NCBI RefSeq assembly: GCF_004011695.2
Contig: NC_082424.1
Span: 1,116,001 to 1,180,000 of the forward strand
Direction of reading: 5' to 3'
From: Ascochyta rabiei
Taxonomy: Eukaryota > Ascomycota > Dothideomycetes > Pleosporales > Didymellaceae
DNA: 64,000 nt
Below the pieces are notes generated by a model. That model saw only the letters and a list, made by a program, of their open reading frames with translations. It did not search any database and was not told the origin of the DNA. How positions within the stretch are numbered: position 1 is the first letter of the stretch; each line of letters opens with the position of its first letter. This document shows, piece after piece, positions 23,867 to 34,493 of this stretch. A program made the translations under genes and the position numbers.

Positions 23867-25992
23867 CTACCAACGCCTCTGGTACCTCGGCATCGGCATC
23901 CTCTTAGCCTTCTTGTAGCCGCCAGTAGAGTTGCCAGTGACGTCGGTATCCAGAACAGCGACACTCAACTGCGGCAGGCTGAACTCGAAAGCTCCGCCAA
24001 CACCAGCAGTCAGTTCGGTGGTCTTGGTGTCAACGATCTGGACGCCAGTGCGTGGGTCATTGTAGGCGTATGGGTCACCGACGGAGTTGGTCAGGACAGT
24101 CAGCTGGGCCTTGGTACCGGCCTGGACACCCTGGAAGTGGACAGTAATGGGGACAGAGCCATTGTCGGTGGTGTTGTAGACAGCACCCTTCCAGACGAGG
24201 GCACCATTACGGGCCTCGTCCTTACCAGCGCCCCAGTACACAGGTCCGTAGCTAGAGTTGGAGGTGGTAGGAAGGGTATGAGAGATAGGGTGGTGGGCGA
24301 ATAAGCTCCAGCAGTACCAGGTAACGGCACGAGTGGTCTGTCTGGCGTCGGCGGTGAACTGGATGAGGGTGATGGGCCACTGGAAGCGGTTCTCGTTCTT
24401 CAGCACGGGGGCGTAGAAGGTACCGGGGATTCGGTCGGAGTTGCGCTCGTAGCCGAGGAGAGAGACAGCCTCGCCGACAGCACCGATCCACCAGGGGTAC
24501 TTGTAGAGAGGTCCGTTCCAGCGAGGAGGGGTAGCACCGTTGACGTGGGTAGCGGCGACCTCACCGATGATGTGGCCGATGTCGTTGTCGAAACGGTCGA
24601 ATTCCTCGACGAGCTCATCAGGCTCGCGGTAAGGGTGGTAGTCGCCAATGGTATCAGCTGGGTACTTGATGCCGTCAATCAGGTTGGGACCAGTAGTCGC
24701 ACCCTCAGGGGCGGGATCGCTGGTGGCGGAAGAGCCGATGATCTGGATCTCAGGGTACTTGGCCTTGATGGCATCGTGGAACATGGTGAAGCGGTACTCC
24801 TTGTAGGAGTCCCAGCCTCCAGGGAAACCGGCGAGCCAGTCCTCGTTGCCGATCTCAACATAATTCAGCTCGAAAGGCTCGGGATGACCAAGAGCAGCAC
24901 GCTTAGCACCCCACTCGGTGTCGACTGAGCCTCGGACGAACTCAATCTCGTTGAGAGCGTCGTCAATGAAAGGCTGAAGGTCCTCCTTGGGAGTCACATC
25001 GCCATTGAGAGCAAGACCGGCCCAGACACCAATGACAATCTGGAGATCCATGTCTTCAGCCCACTCCAGGTACTCCATCATACCAAGCCCGTGGGTCTGC
25101 TGGTAGCCCCAGACACCCTGGAAGCCGGGGCGCTCCTTGAGCGGGGCAAGGGTGTCCTTCCAGTCCCAGTAAGTGTCGTTCTCGAGTCCCTCAAGCATGT
25201 TACCGCCGGGAAAACGAAGGAAGTGGGGGTTCATCTCAGCAAGGGCCTCGGCGATATCAACACGGAGACCATTCTTGCGGTTCTTGTATGTCGGAGGGAA
25301 CAAGCTGATGAGGTTGAAGTCGAGAGAGCCACCCTGGGTGCCAGTGGGGTCAAACGTGATTGCAAAAGTGTTGTTCGAGTTGGGAGCATCCCTCTCAGGA
25401 GTGAGCTCGAACGTGTGCTCTGTCCACTCAGAGGCAACAGACTTGGACTCGACTTCGACGGAGCCGAAAACATCGTCTGTCAGGTTCGACTGCAGCGAAG
25501 CTGTGAAAGTGCCAGTATAGGCGCCCTTGACCCAGAATGATCCGGTGTACTTGTGGGCGCGGACGTCCATGCCCCAGTAGCCTTCGTTCTCAAAACCAAT
25601 CTTCCCAACGGTGCCGTTACCCACAGCAACCTTCATGGAAGCAGGCAGAGCCTTTGACAGTGGCTGCGTGCCATTGTTGATAGTAAGGCTAGCACCGTTG
25701 ATGGGGAAGTAGTGAGCTGTGGAGACCGGGAAAGCCCTGCTGTACTGGAAAGCACGGTTTTGAATCAACTCAGCGTAGATACCACCGTCACCAGAGTTGT
25801 TGATATCCTAGAGCGGTCAGCAAAGCGCAGATTGAGACATACGATGGTTAATACCTCATGGAGGAAGCCGTATCCATACTGATGGCCAAATTTGCCAGTC
25901 TGGTTGCCTCCATCAGACTGAACGACAACATCGACGGCACCGACGGATGCTACGGCAGTAGCGGCAAGGAAGACCTTTGCAAAGAGTCCCAT
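23867..25992 (-). CDS. abfA: Secreted alpha-L-arabinofuranosidase, GH51
   Basis: Exons 25992-25855 and 25807-23867 (47-bp intron) give 692 aa. A signal peptide (MGLFAKVFLAATAVASVGA) directs secretion. The N-terminal carbohydrate-binding-like part (30-180) holds SFWVKGAYTGTF. The catalytic barrel has LRFPGGNMLEG, acid/base Glu368 in YVEIGNEDW and nucleophile Glu462 in IIGEVAATH. A C-terminal beta domain follows. Many N-glycosylation sequons are present. The enzyme releases arabinose from arabinoxylan and pectic arabinan. A basic tail (KKAKRMPMPRYQRRW) is a little longer than in related enzymes. Regulation by carbon source is likely for the family; I did not find a decisive site upstream. Confidence 0.94.
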
Positions 25993-27303
25993 GTTGACGA
26001 CTGTGAAGATCGTCGCTCACAAAGTGAAGATCAATTGTACGCCCGGTTCCCTGCCTTTTGTAGCTTTGACGTTCTGCCATGCCAATTCACCCAAAACTTG
26101 GCAATGCGACTCTGCACTTGCCGTGATGATCCCCACAAAAGTCTGCCATCATGGCCATGCCTGATCAGGGTACTCGGGATAGTAGTTCCCGCAGGTACAC
26201 ACGCCTGTCAGCCTCTCCAAGGTCGTCAACCATCAGCCATTGGAGGAAGTTCGGCCCCTCTACCGGGCGGAGAAATGTAATTGTTTCAGTTCCTTGCGCG
26301 CCGTTCCTGGAGATCCATGTCGATCGGAAAAAACCCCTCTTGGAGTGACGTGACCTTCAGGAAACGGTTTAGGCTTGGCCGGGGTATTTGACGGACGTTC
26401 ACCAACTTAAGGCCGCGGCCTCGCTGCGCAACGGTCGCGCCATCCCATACTCGTGTTTGTGTCGATGCTTTCGCGGAGATTGTGGAGAACTTGGGGTATC
26501 TTCGCGGAGTGTGCGCCGACGCCAAGCCTCGAGCTCGCAGACTCTCCGATTACCTCACACTGGTGTTGCCGAACAAACAACCGGCGGCCACAAGGGGTAC
26601 ACGACGCTGCTGAGTGGCGATGTCGAGAGGTGAGCTGTACATGTGAGGTCAATGAAGCATTCCGTCCGAACAGCTGTAGCAATTTCAGCTCGGCAAGTCA
26701 GGGAGGTTTGAGCCGCAACACCAAGAATAGCTGCGCTGACCCGCGACACTACAAGCTCAATTATTTGCTGTATTTTATTATTCTCGGCTATACGACGTTC
26801 CTTCGCAGAGGACACGATATTTGCAGAGATGCTCTTGAAGTCATCCAGATGACAAGGAATCCCATTAAGTCTACGACATCACAAGCAACGATCAATGAAT
26901 TGCTGATTTGCAACTCGAATTCCACTCCATGAACATATAGGACTCAGATCTAGGAATAACGGTATATATTGCAGCGAGTTGCTCGAATGCTATCACGACC
27001 TTACATGACATGAATCATTGAGAATGTCGCACGCAGATGCACGGTCGGCGTCTAAAACTTTCTGCTGACGTCACGCGCATGCACCTCAGGACATCGAGTG
27101 GCTGGTCTGGGCCGTCACAACAACAATTCGACCTCATCTCGAAGTCTAGAGAGGGTAGGAAGATGGAAATGATATTGTTCCGATGGAAATGCTTCGCAAG
27201 CTGATGGAGGACCCTGCCATATGCGTACCAGACTTTGCCCATTCGACGAACACCAATCATCAACATTCGTATCTGAGCAAAACATCCCTATCAAAATCTC
27301 GAG
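25993..27303. other. Intergenic, GH51 upstream region
   Basis: About 1.3 kb between divergent genes. One CCGGGG near 26,377 fits the loose CreA consensus SYGGRG, which occurs often by chance. No gene was recognised on either strand. Confidence 0.35.
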
Positions 27304-28686
27304 ATGACTCGAAGATCCTCACGACAGTGTCCCAATCCCGCACAAAAGCCGCCCTTGGAGACGAAAACGGTGGTCACGCGTTCTAGGGGAAAGCCGGCCG
27401 GGACTCAGCAAACCATCGATTCTGTGCCTGTTGATCTCAAGCCAAGCATCATCGCCAATTGGAATTTACCGTTGAAGAAAATAACCACATGTGTTCGACC
27501 TGAACTTTGGCCCCTCAACGAGCCGGATCCTGAGAAATGGCCTACAGACATAGTGCATCTCCTTCACGAAGCATCCCAGAGTTCAAGAGGAGACAACAAG
27601 TTATTCCAATTGGAGCTGAGCATGGAAATACAATTGCGGCAGTCAAGAACCAAAAGCACCAAGGGCAAGACAGAACACATGACTGCAGCCGACTTGAAGA
27701 AAGTGTGTAAGCGACTAGAGAGCAGGCCCGAAGGAAAAGAAGTAAAAGATAAAGAGACGGAAAAAGCGGTTGAATCAAAACCGATGCGGCGTACAAGAGC
27801 AAGCGCAAAGACAGATGATGATGCTCACATTGGGGATCCTCAGAAGGCAGGACAGGCGAGAAAGCCGCAGGATCAGAAAGTCGCTGGACCACATGGCGGA
27901 GGGAGAGCGAAAAGAAAGGAGCCCGAGGAGCAGAACAAGATTAAACCAGGAACAAAACGTCAAGCATCCGACCTCCCCCTAAGGCCAGCCCGCAAGCTAC
28001 GCAACGGCAAATCACCTAAGCCCGAACCTAAGCCCACCGCACCACCACCCATCACGCCGGCGAACCCCCCGGAAGAGTCCTCGGGCTCGGAAGACCAAGA
28101 AAATGCGCCTCAAGAACCCGTCAGCGGTCGACACATCTACGGCGCCCTAATAAAACCGACCACCTTGACTTTCAACCCGGATAACGAGCCCGCCGCACGC
28201 GCCCTCCCACGCCAAACCCGCAAGCGAGGGCGCGCTGACCAGGACCCCGCACCGACGCAAGTGCAGATCGATTCAGACCCGCGCGACATCGACGCCACGG
28301 GGTTTCTGTCCGAGCTAGATCCGAAAGAGATGAGGAGGAGAAGGAAACCGAGACTTTCTCGCCTGCAGCAGGAGCGTGTCGAGGAGCCGCCGTGGAGTCA
28401 GGAGTTCCCGGTGGCGCTAGGGACGCCGATGTTGACGCCTGCAATTGATGGACCGGGGGATGGGATCGTTGTGGTGTCTAGCCCTGCGCGGCCGGTGGGT
28501 GGTGAGAATGGCCGCGATGAGGATGCGGCGATCGAACTGCTGCTGCTGGATTTACTACCCGCGATCCCGGACACATCGACACCAGATGAGCGGAGCATGT
28601 TGGAAAATCGGATCTCGCTGATTCAGCGCGATATCGGTGCGTACAGAACCGCGGTTTCGGATATCGAGGCACGGGTGCATCTGTAG
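27304..28686 (+). CDS. Uncharacterised basic, low-complexity protein
   Basis: Single-exon frame of 460 aa starting MTRRSSRQCPNP. Residues 45-110 (IIANWNLPLKKITTCVRPELW and on) look conserved and folded. The middle (110-330) is Lys/Arg/Glu/Pro-rich with several nuclear-localisation-like clusters. The end (400-460) is predicted helical, with LENRISLIQRDIGAY resembling a short coiled coil. Codon use matches neighbouring genes, which supports a real gene. I do not recognise a domain. A nuclear role, for instance in chromatin, is a guess from composition. Confidence 0.65.
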   Translation: MTRRSSRQCPNPAQKPPLETKTVVTRSRGKPAGTQQTIDSVPVDLKPSIIANWNLPLKKITTCVRPELWPLNEPDPEKWPTDIVHLLHEASQSSRGDNKLFQLELSMEIQLRQSRTKSTKGKTEHMTAADLKKVCKRLESRPEGKEVKDKETEKAVESKPMRRTRASAKTDDDAHIGDPQKAGQARKPQDQKVAGPHGGGRAKRKEPEEQNKIKPGTKRQASDLPLRPARKLRNGKSPKPEPKPTAPPPITPANPPEESSGSEDQENAPQEPVSGRHIYGALIKPTTLTFNPDNEPAARALPRQTRKRGRADQDPAPTQVQIDSDPRDIDATGFLSELDPKEMRRRRKPRLSRLQQERVEEPPWSQEFPVALGTPMLTPAIDGPGDGIVVVSSPARPVGGENGRDEDAAIELLLLDLLPAIPDTSTPDERSMLENRISLIQRDIGAYRTAVSDIEARVHL

Positions 28687-29249
28687 TAGATGGAATAATG
28701 GTAAGGGTGTTTGTTACATACATTTCGATGATCAACGTACTGCTTTCGTCCTAATGCCCAACTCGAAAATCAGTACCCCATATCTCAAACCTCCAAGAAC
28801 AAGCCCAAACCCCTCACACACCCACAATCCGCGAATCCCAACCCACTCCCCAGCGTGGGACCTGTTGCACGAGTATCCTGCGCCATGTAGTATCGCGTCT
28901 CAAGCGCATGGACTTGTGAATGCAGAAACGAAAAGACAGCAAGTGAAGGAAAGGAATAGGCAGTTCAAAGAAATGACAGACAACCTAGACCCTCAGCAGA
29001 CTTCAGTGTCCCCCAGGAGTTGCGCAGTGAGACGAAGGAACACAACATTCGATCGAGCGTAGTGTCAGGTTGAGATGTGCGATTCCCGATATTTGATCGC
29101 TTGATTTCAGAGTGTATGCGTCAGAAAGTGAGAAAGGTTTGTTACTCTTGCTCTTCTTATGGCGCTTTAGGTTGCGACGGACCACAAGTCACGGGACTGG
29201 TTTATCATCAGCGCGACTGGCATGGAATCTGATGGTTTGAATAGAGACA
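28687..29249. other. Convergent intergenic
   Basis: About 560 bp between the 3' ends of the basic protein and the HET pseudogene. Nothing was recognised. Confidence 0.35.
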
Positions 29250-31458
29250 TCAGACCATCGCAGACTGCTTGATGGGCAAAGAAGCCATGAAATCTTCCAT
29301 GACTTGCTCTTCGGTCCAGTCTGGGTGATTTTTAGGCCGTGGAATATCTTTGAGAAAGACTGTCATCCATCCTACTCGTTGATATTGCTCCTCTGAGGTT
29401 TTCCGGAACATGATACTTTCGTACCGATCTCTGGTTCTGACGCCCATCAGCAGGATGTCGAACATTTCCCTAGACAGTATTGGAGGATTAGCGCTCTTGA
29501 AATCAAAGTCCTGTGAAACATGGATCTCCTGGCTTTTTGACCCCTCACAAGGCCCGTGTACATCAGTAATCCAGAAATTATGTCCATTCTTCGTGTACTT
29601 TGCAGCCATGATAGGTCCCTCTAGTCTAATACTAGCATTTGTCGTTTGGCCAAAATGAGCGGGTCCGGTAATGTTGTAAGTTACGTCCAGTAGTCGTACA
29701 GAGGAGAGCAGAGTCACATATAGATGCCAGAAAACGCGATACGGCGTAGCTATCCACGACCATGTGGGGCGAACGATCCTATGTCGTGGTAGCCGGCTTC
29801 CGAGGCTCCACGCAACGCGCCAGGTAAGATCGTGTAGGAGGGTATTCAACCACATACCGGCTATATAGATGTCGCCCTCTCGAAGAGGCTGCAGTCGTTT
29901 CACTAGAGCTGATATTGCCGGTAAACGGTCGCTTTCGTGGGTAAGTTTGAGACGTAAGTAGTGTTCTACTGCCGCCCTCCAGGCAGCGGCCGGCTTTTCT
30001 GTTGGTGACCTTAGATCATTTCCACAGAGTTCTGCAAGATTTTCGGCGCCATCTTCCGAAAGAAACACTGCATCGCATTCCCAATAGAGCTGCTCCTTGC
30101 GAAATGGACTACTCGAGCCGACAGCTTTCGTTCTTGATAAACCCAGGCGCGATCTAGCAGTGGCCAAGGTCTCTCTCAATGGGAACCCAGAGTTACCGCG
30201 GGAATCTAGGGTTTTCAGCCCGCACAGAAAGTCCCGGTTCTTGTAGTGGCATGTCTTCAAACTCAGTTCGCATTTGTGAGAAGCACCCACGATCGCTATC
30301 GTCGGACCATGTCGCTGCAATCGTGACGACCGCGCCTGCATATACGTCTGCCATCGTCGCTGCAGCTTCCTCACAGTCATCTGCGCTGTCTTGTAATATA
30401 CCTACATGTTGACAATTAGCTTCATTTCGTCCCACTCGGTAAGTCTCACACGTACATAAAGCATCGATCCAGAGATACTGGATGCAGAGATTCAAGCAGA
30501 GCACGACTGCGTCTCGAAAAGTCTTTGGCAGTTGATCGACAGATATCCCATGCCTAAGCTTATCGATCGTGTCAGAACGCAGCTTTAGTGCTGGTCCCTT
30601 TGGACCCCAGCAGTGACTCAGGCAAGCATATTGACACTCTGATTCCATATCTTCGCATAGCTGCAACCAACTAGTTGACAGTCTGAGTACACGTTTTGGG
30701 GTCCGGTAGGGGTTATCATGACGTTTGCAGTGTTCATGGTCGTTTTCGCATGTGCTAACCCATCTTTGTATGGTGTTTAATGCCAGCAAAGATGAAGTAT
30801 CACCAGACGGACGCGGCAGCGAGTGCAGGTTCAAAGTTGAACCACTATCTATACTCACGCTCTGATCAGTGGTGCTATTCAATCCCATGCCCAAGACAGC
30901 CATATGTACGTATAGCTGTGCCAAATGAGTGTTCATACCTTCTGCCTCGAAAACTGTCAACGTTCGGTCACCTGACAAAAGTTCGAAGGAAAGACGTAAG
31001 TCTTCTCTTTCTATAAGTAATTTGACACATTGTGTCGTGTCAAGACCATGTGTGCCTTCTGACCGGCAAACTATGAGAACATCTACGACCAAATTGCAGA
31101 CGTTGCAACCAACCGTTGATTCGGCTTGAAATGCCCAAACCGGTCTCTTTAAACTACCCCACTGATTTAACGAGCCTCGATGCAACCGAGATTCAGCCAG
31201 GACCTTGTTGGTTCCGCAGTATGGACATGTCCAGTCGTCCGAGTAGTCAGGCTGAAATTCCAAAGACTGCCCGAGACAGCACAGTTGTAGTCGCAACCTC
31301 ACTGACATCCTCAGATATATTTCCTTGCTCTTGCTAGGCCATAGTCGCTCGGTAACAGAAGACAAAAGTGAGGTATAAAAAAGCAAAAGTGAGGTGAAGG
31401 AGTGATCTTCTCCCATCAAGGCAGAAGGCTGACATATAGCAGCCTGGGCGCGCAGCAA
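29250..31458 (-). pseudogene. Heterokaryon incompatibility (HET) domain gene, frameshifted
   Basis: The HET block runs from YACLSHCWG through KLRHGISVDQLPKTFRDAV to YLWIDALCILQDS, where a 54-bp intron (30455-30402) is cleanly removed, then VVTIAATWS and GCF. Further on the family motif appears as WVYQERKLSARVVHF in one frame, but the next conserved piece, KEQLYWEC, is in another. A missing base near 30,100 explains this. Before that, the frame closes at 30,193; a 53-bp intron (gtgcgg...gagag) could bridge it, otherwise it is a second break. The last 280 codons stay open to 29250. HET proteins trigger cell death after fusion of unlike strains, and such genes often decay. The start codon is uncertain. 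A sequencing error is the main alternative. Confidence 0.78.
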
Positions 31459-32543
31459 GGCTGAGCGGGGTAAGATGCAGTCAACAATACACGTCAGCGA
31501 GACGTAGCGTGGATGAATTGGTTGTGAGGACGGAGGTAAAGGTAATAGATGACAGAAAAGAGATGTGTGTCAAGGTGCGAGGAAGGCGGAAGAAGGGATA
31601 GCTGAGCATGTTGCGTGTGCTAGTGCAGGTAGAAGGAGGCAAGTAATGTTTTTTTTCTTTTCGAATTAGGCAGTTGCGGTTGAGAAGGCGAATAAGGCGA
31701 ATCGGATTGCTTCATCGAGACTGAGGGATCAATGAGTGAGCCAGATCACCACGCGGAGACTTGCTAAGAACGACTATAGAGAGATTAAGCTACTTGCTAG
31801 ACCTCACTACTTGGCAACACAGCGTGCAAAGACGATTGATGGATCTAAAAAAATAGTAGTACATGTTATATCAAGACTTATTTATAGTATCGTAGTAACC
31901 TGTTGTTGCAACCAAAAAGGTGGTATTCGTACGCCAACTCACTTGCCCTCTTAGCCACGTTATATCGGCCTGTTCTCTACTGCGATACCTGTCATCTCTC
32001 AATTCTATACTATACTATATACCTTTATCTACTTTTTACCGCGCCACTACTCCTACCACTGCTACCCCACCAATCCCCCATCCCGCAGTCCTCTTCCAAA
32101 GCCCATCTACCTCTCCACCCACCCAAGAAATCATCCCCCGCAGGGAACACGCTACACCCATTCAACCAAAAAGGCTAGAACTCCTCCACTTACGCACGAA
32201 AAGAATTCGTGCTGTTGTCACGTGCTCCCCGCACTGCGCCGGCGATGGACTGCCGATAAGATGCAGTGTGAACACGGAGAATCACTCGTGAGGGTGGATT
32301 GGTTGGAATGTTGCTGTCGTTGTGGAGCATATTAAATTGTCTGTAGAACAAAGCAGCGTGTCCTTGTAGCGCTGAGTAGCGGCAGGAGCACGGATCGGTA
32401 TGGAACAAGACGGCATATCAAGACGGCATATCAAGACGGCAACGAACGATCAAGGATGTGTGAGCATTGAACTTTTTATTTCTTCGTTCCCTCTAGAAAC
32501 CCATCATAATCGTGTCACATTCCGTCAAGGCAGTTTGTACCAT
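31459..32543. other. Intergenic, no gene recognised
   Basis: About 1.08 kb. The 31,740-32,020 part is fairly AT-rich. A short direct repeat (GACGGCATATCAA) lies near 32,410-32,435. No coding pattern was found. Confidence 0.35.
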
Positions 32544-33986
32544 CTACGCGCGGCTGAGGTTAGCGCCCTCCTCCTGCTTCTGCAGCCCGTACTTCTTCAG
32601 CCTGATGCTCTGGATGGCAATGAAGCCCGTGGTGTCCATGGGGCTGAAGTTGTCGAGCGTGTCCATCGAGGCTTCCTCCTCGCTGTACAGTTTCTCGGTC
32701 TGGCTGCTGCGGCCGAGCACGTACGCGTTGCCCTTGTACAGCGTGAGGCGGACCTCGCCGTTGACGCGGCGCTGCGAGAAGAGCAGGCTGTTCTCGATGA
32801 ACTCGCGCTCGGGCGAGAAGTACATGCCGTTGTAGAGCTGGTAGCTCCAGTTGTGCGAGACGAACTGGTCGCGCAGGTTGCGGACTTGGGTGTCCATGAC
32901 TAGACCCTCGAGGTCCAAATGTGCGAGGCGGAGGACGGTCATGGCGGGGGAGTCGTAGCAGCCGCGGGACTTGAGGCCGATGAAGCGGTTCTCGACGATG
33001 TCGATGCGGCCGATGCCGTGCATGTGACCGAGCTTGTTGAGCGCAACAAAGAGCTCAACCGAGTCGGTGTACGTCTTCTCGGGCGTGACAAGCTTGGAGG
33101 GGACACCCTTCTCGAAGTGGATGGTGATGTCGGTGGGCTTGTCGGGGGCGGCGAGCGGGGACTGAGTCATGGTCCACATGTCGTCGGGGGGAGAGACGTT
33201 GGGGTCCTCAAGGATACCTGGGTGCGTTAGCAGGAGCTCGCTCGTGGAGAGGAGCGCATCGTACCGGCTTCGTAGGAGCAGTGGGCCAAGTTGGCGTCCA
33301 TGCTCCATGGCTTGGCCTTGGTGGATGTGACGGGAATGCCGTGCTTCTCAGCGTAGTCGAGCAGATCCTGCCTGCCCTTGAAGCGGTCGCAGAACTCAGG
33401 CAGCCTCCAGGGCGCGATGACCTTGATGGTAGGCTGGAGAGTGTAGAAAGCGAGCTCGAAGCGGACCTGGTCGTTGCCCTTGCCGGTGCAGCCGTGGGAG
33501 ACGAAGTCGCAGCCTTCTTGCTGAGCAACTCGGATCTGCGCGCGGGCGATGACGGGGCGGGCAAGCGATGTGCCGAGGAGGTAGCGGCCCTCGTAGGAAG
33601 CGTTGCACTGGACGGCGCGGAAGCAGAGCTCCTCGACAAACTCCTTCTGCAGGTCGGTGATGATCATCTTCTTCGCGCCAATCTTGAGCGCCTTCTTCTC
33701 GACCTCATCCCAGGGCTCTTCCTGGCCGACGTTGGCGAGGAAGCACACGACCTCATAGCCTTCCTCTGTAGCGATGTATTAGGTTGTGTTCGTAGACCGA
33801 ATCATAGACGTGAACATACCGATCAGCCATTGCAGAATGGTCGAGGTATCAAGACCGCCTGTGAGTCAAGTTAGTCAATCATGCTCGTCACCGCAAACAC
33901 ATGACAATGGGATAGCATTGGTTCATAGCTTGAGGTTGGGAGTTCTTCATACCAGAGTAAGCCAAACAGACGCGTCCCTTGGCCAT
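32544..33986 (-). CDS. ARG1: Argininosuccinate synthase
   Basis: Exons 33986-33953, 33858-33820, 33765-33265 and 33217-32544 give 415 aa. The start [17 protein letters not shown] carries the ATP-pyrophosphatase P-loop SGGLDTS, split by intron 1. Further marks are [13 protein letters not shown], the aspartate/citrulline region [14 protein letters not shown] and SRGCYDSPA. The enzyme joins citrulline and aspartate with ATP to give argininosuccinate, the penultimate step of arginine synthesis, in the cytosol. Length matches fungal enzymes (about 415 aa). Two Gcn4/CPC1-like sites lie upstream. Identification is secure. Confidence 0.97.
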
Positions 33987-34029
33987 GATGTGATGAGTGA
34001 GAGTTGGAGTGTGAGGGAAGGATGTTGAG

Positions 34030-34035
34030 GAGTCA
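34030..34035 (-). promoter_or_regulatory. Gcn4/CPC1 TGACTC core near argininosuccinate synthase start
   Basis: GAGTCA on the plus strand (TGACTC on the gene strand), about 45 bp before the start codon. It is one base short of the full 7-bp palindrome and may lie in the 5' leader. Confidence 0.4.
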
Positions 34036-34318
34036 ATGGCTTAAAGAATGGTTCGTCTGGGGAACACCGATAACAAAAAGTCTGGTCCGAGCGCATGCGG
34101 GCCGATATCGCATTAGCGCTGACCCCTCCAGCACGTCCTACAGAATGACGGTGCAAAAACTCGAGACATGGAACGCGTGGAGCCTGAAGGGCTAGCATCG
34201 GGTGAGATCATGCTCGTTGAACAAGTGCCATTTTCCGAACGTGGTATCACCATGCCCCTATCCAAACCCGCACAACACATGCTAAAAGCCCTCAAAGGAC
34301 ACAATCCCCACCGAGACG

Positions 34319-34325
34319 TGAGTCA
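34319..34325. promoter_or_regulatory. Gcn4/CPC1-type site upstream of argininosuccinate synthase
   Basis: TGAGTCA, a perfect fit to the palindromic TGASTCA bound by the general amino-acid control activator. It lies about 333 bp upstream of the argininosuccinate synthase start, and control of arginine genes by this factor is well known in fungi. Confidence 0.6.
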
Positions 34326-34493
34326 AAGGTATCAAACTCAGAAAGCAAGTGACTGTAACGCTAATCCCAACGATAAACGCCGCCGCAATGCGGTATAATA
34401 ATGCCATATTCAAGAGGTACAGGCGTAAATAATACGTGAAGAAGAAACAAACTTGGTCATGACTGTACTGGCAAGGGAGCGTAGCGCCGACGC

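Noticed and set aside
33986..34493. Arginine attenuator upstream peptide
   Set aside because: That peptide belongs to carbamoyl-phosphate synthase (arg-2/CPA1); no such uORF is visible before this gene.
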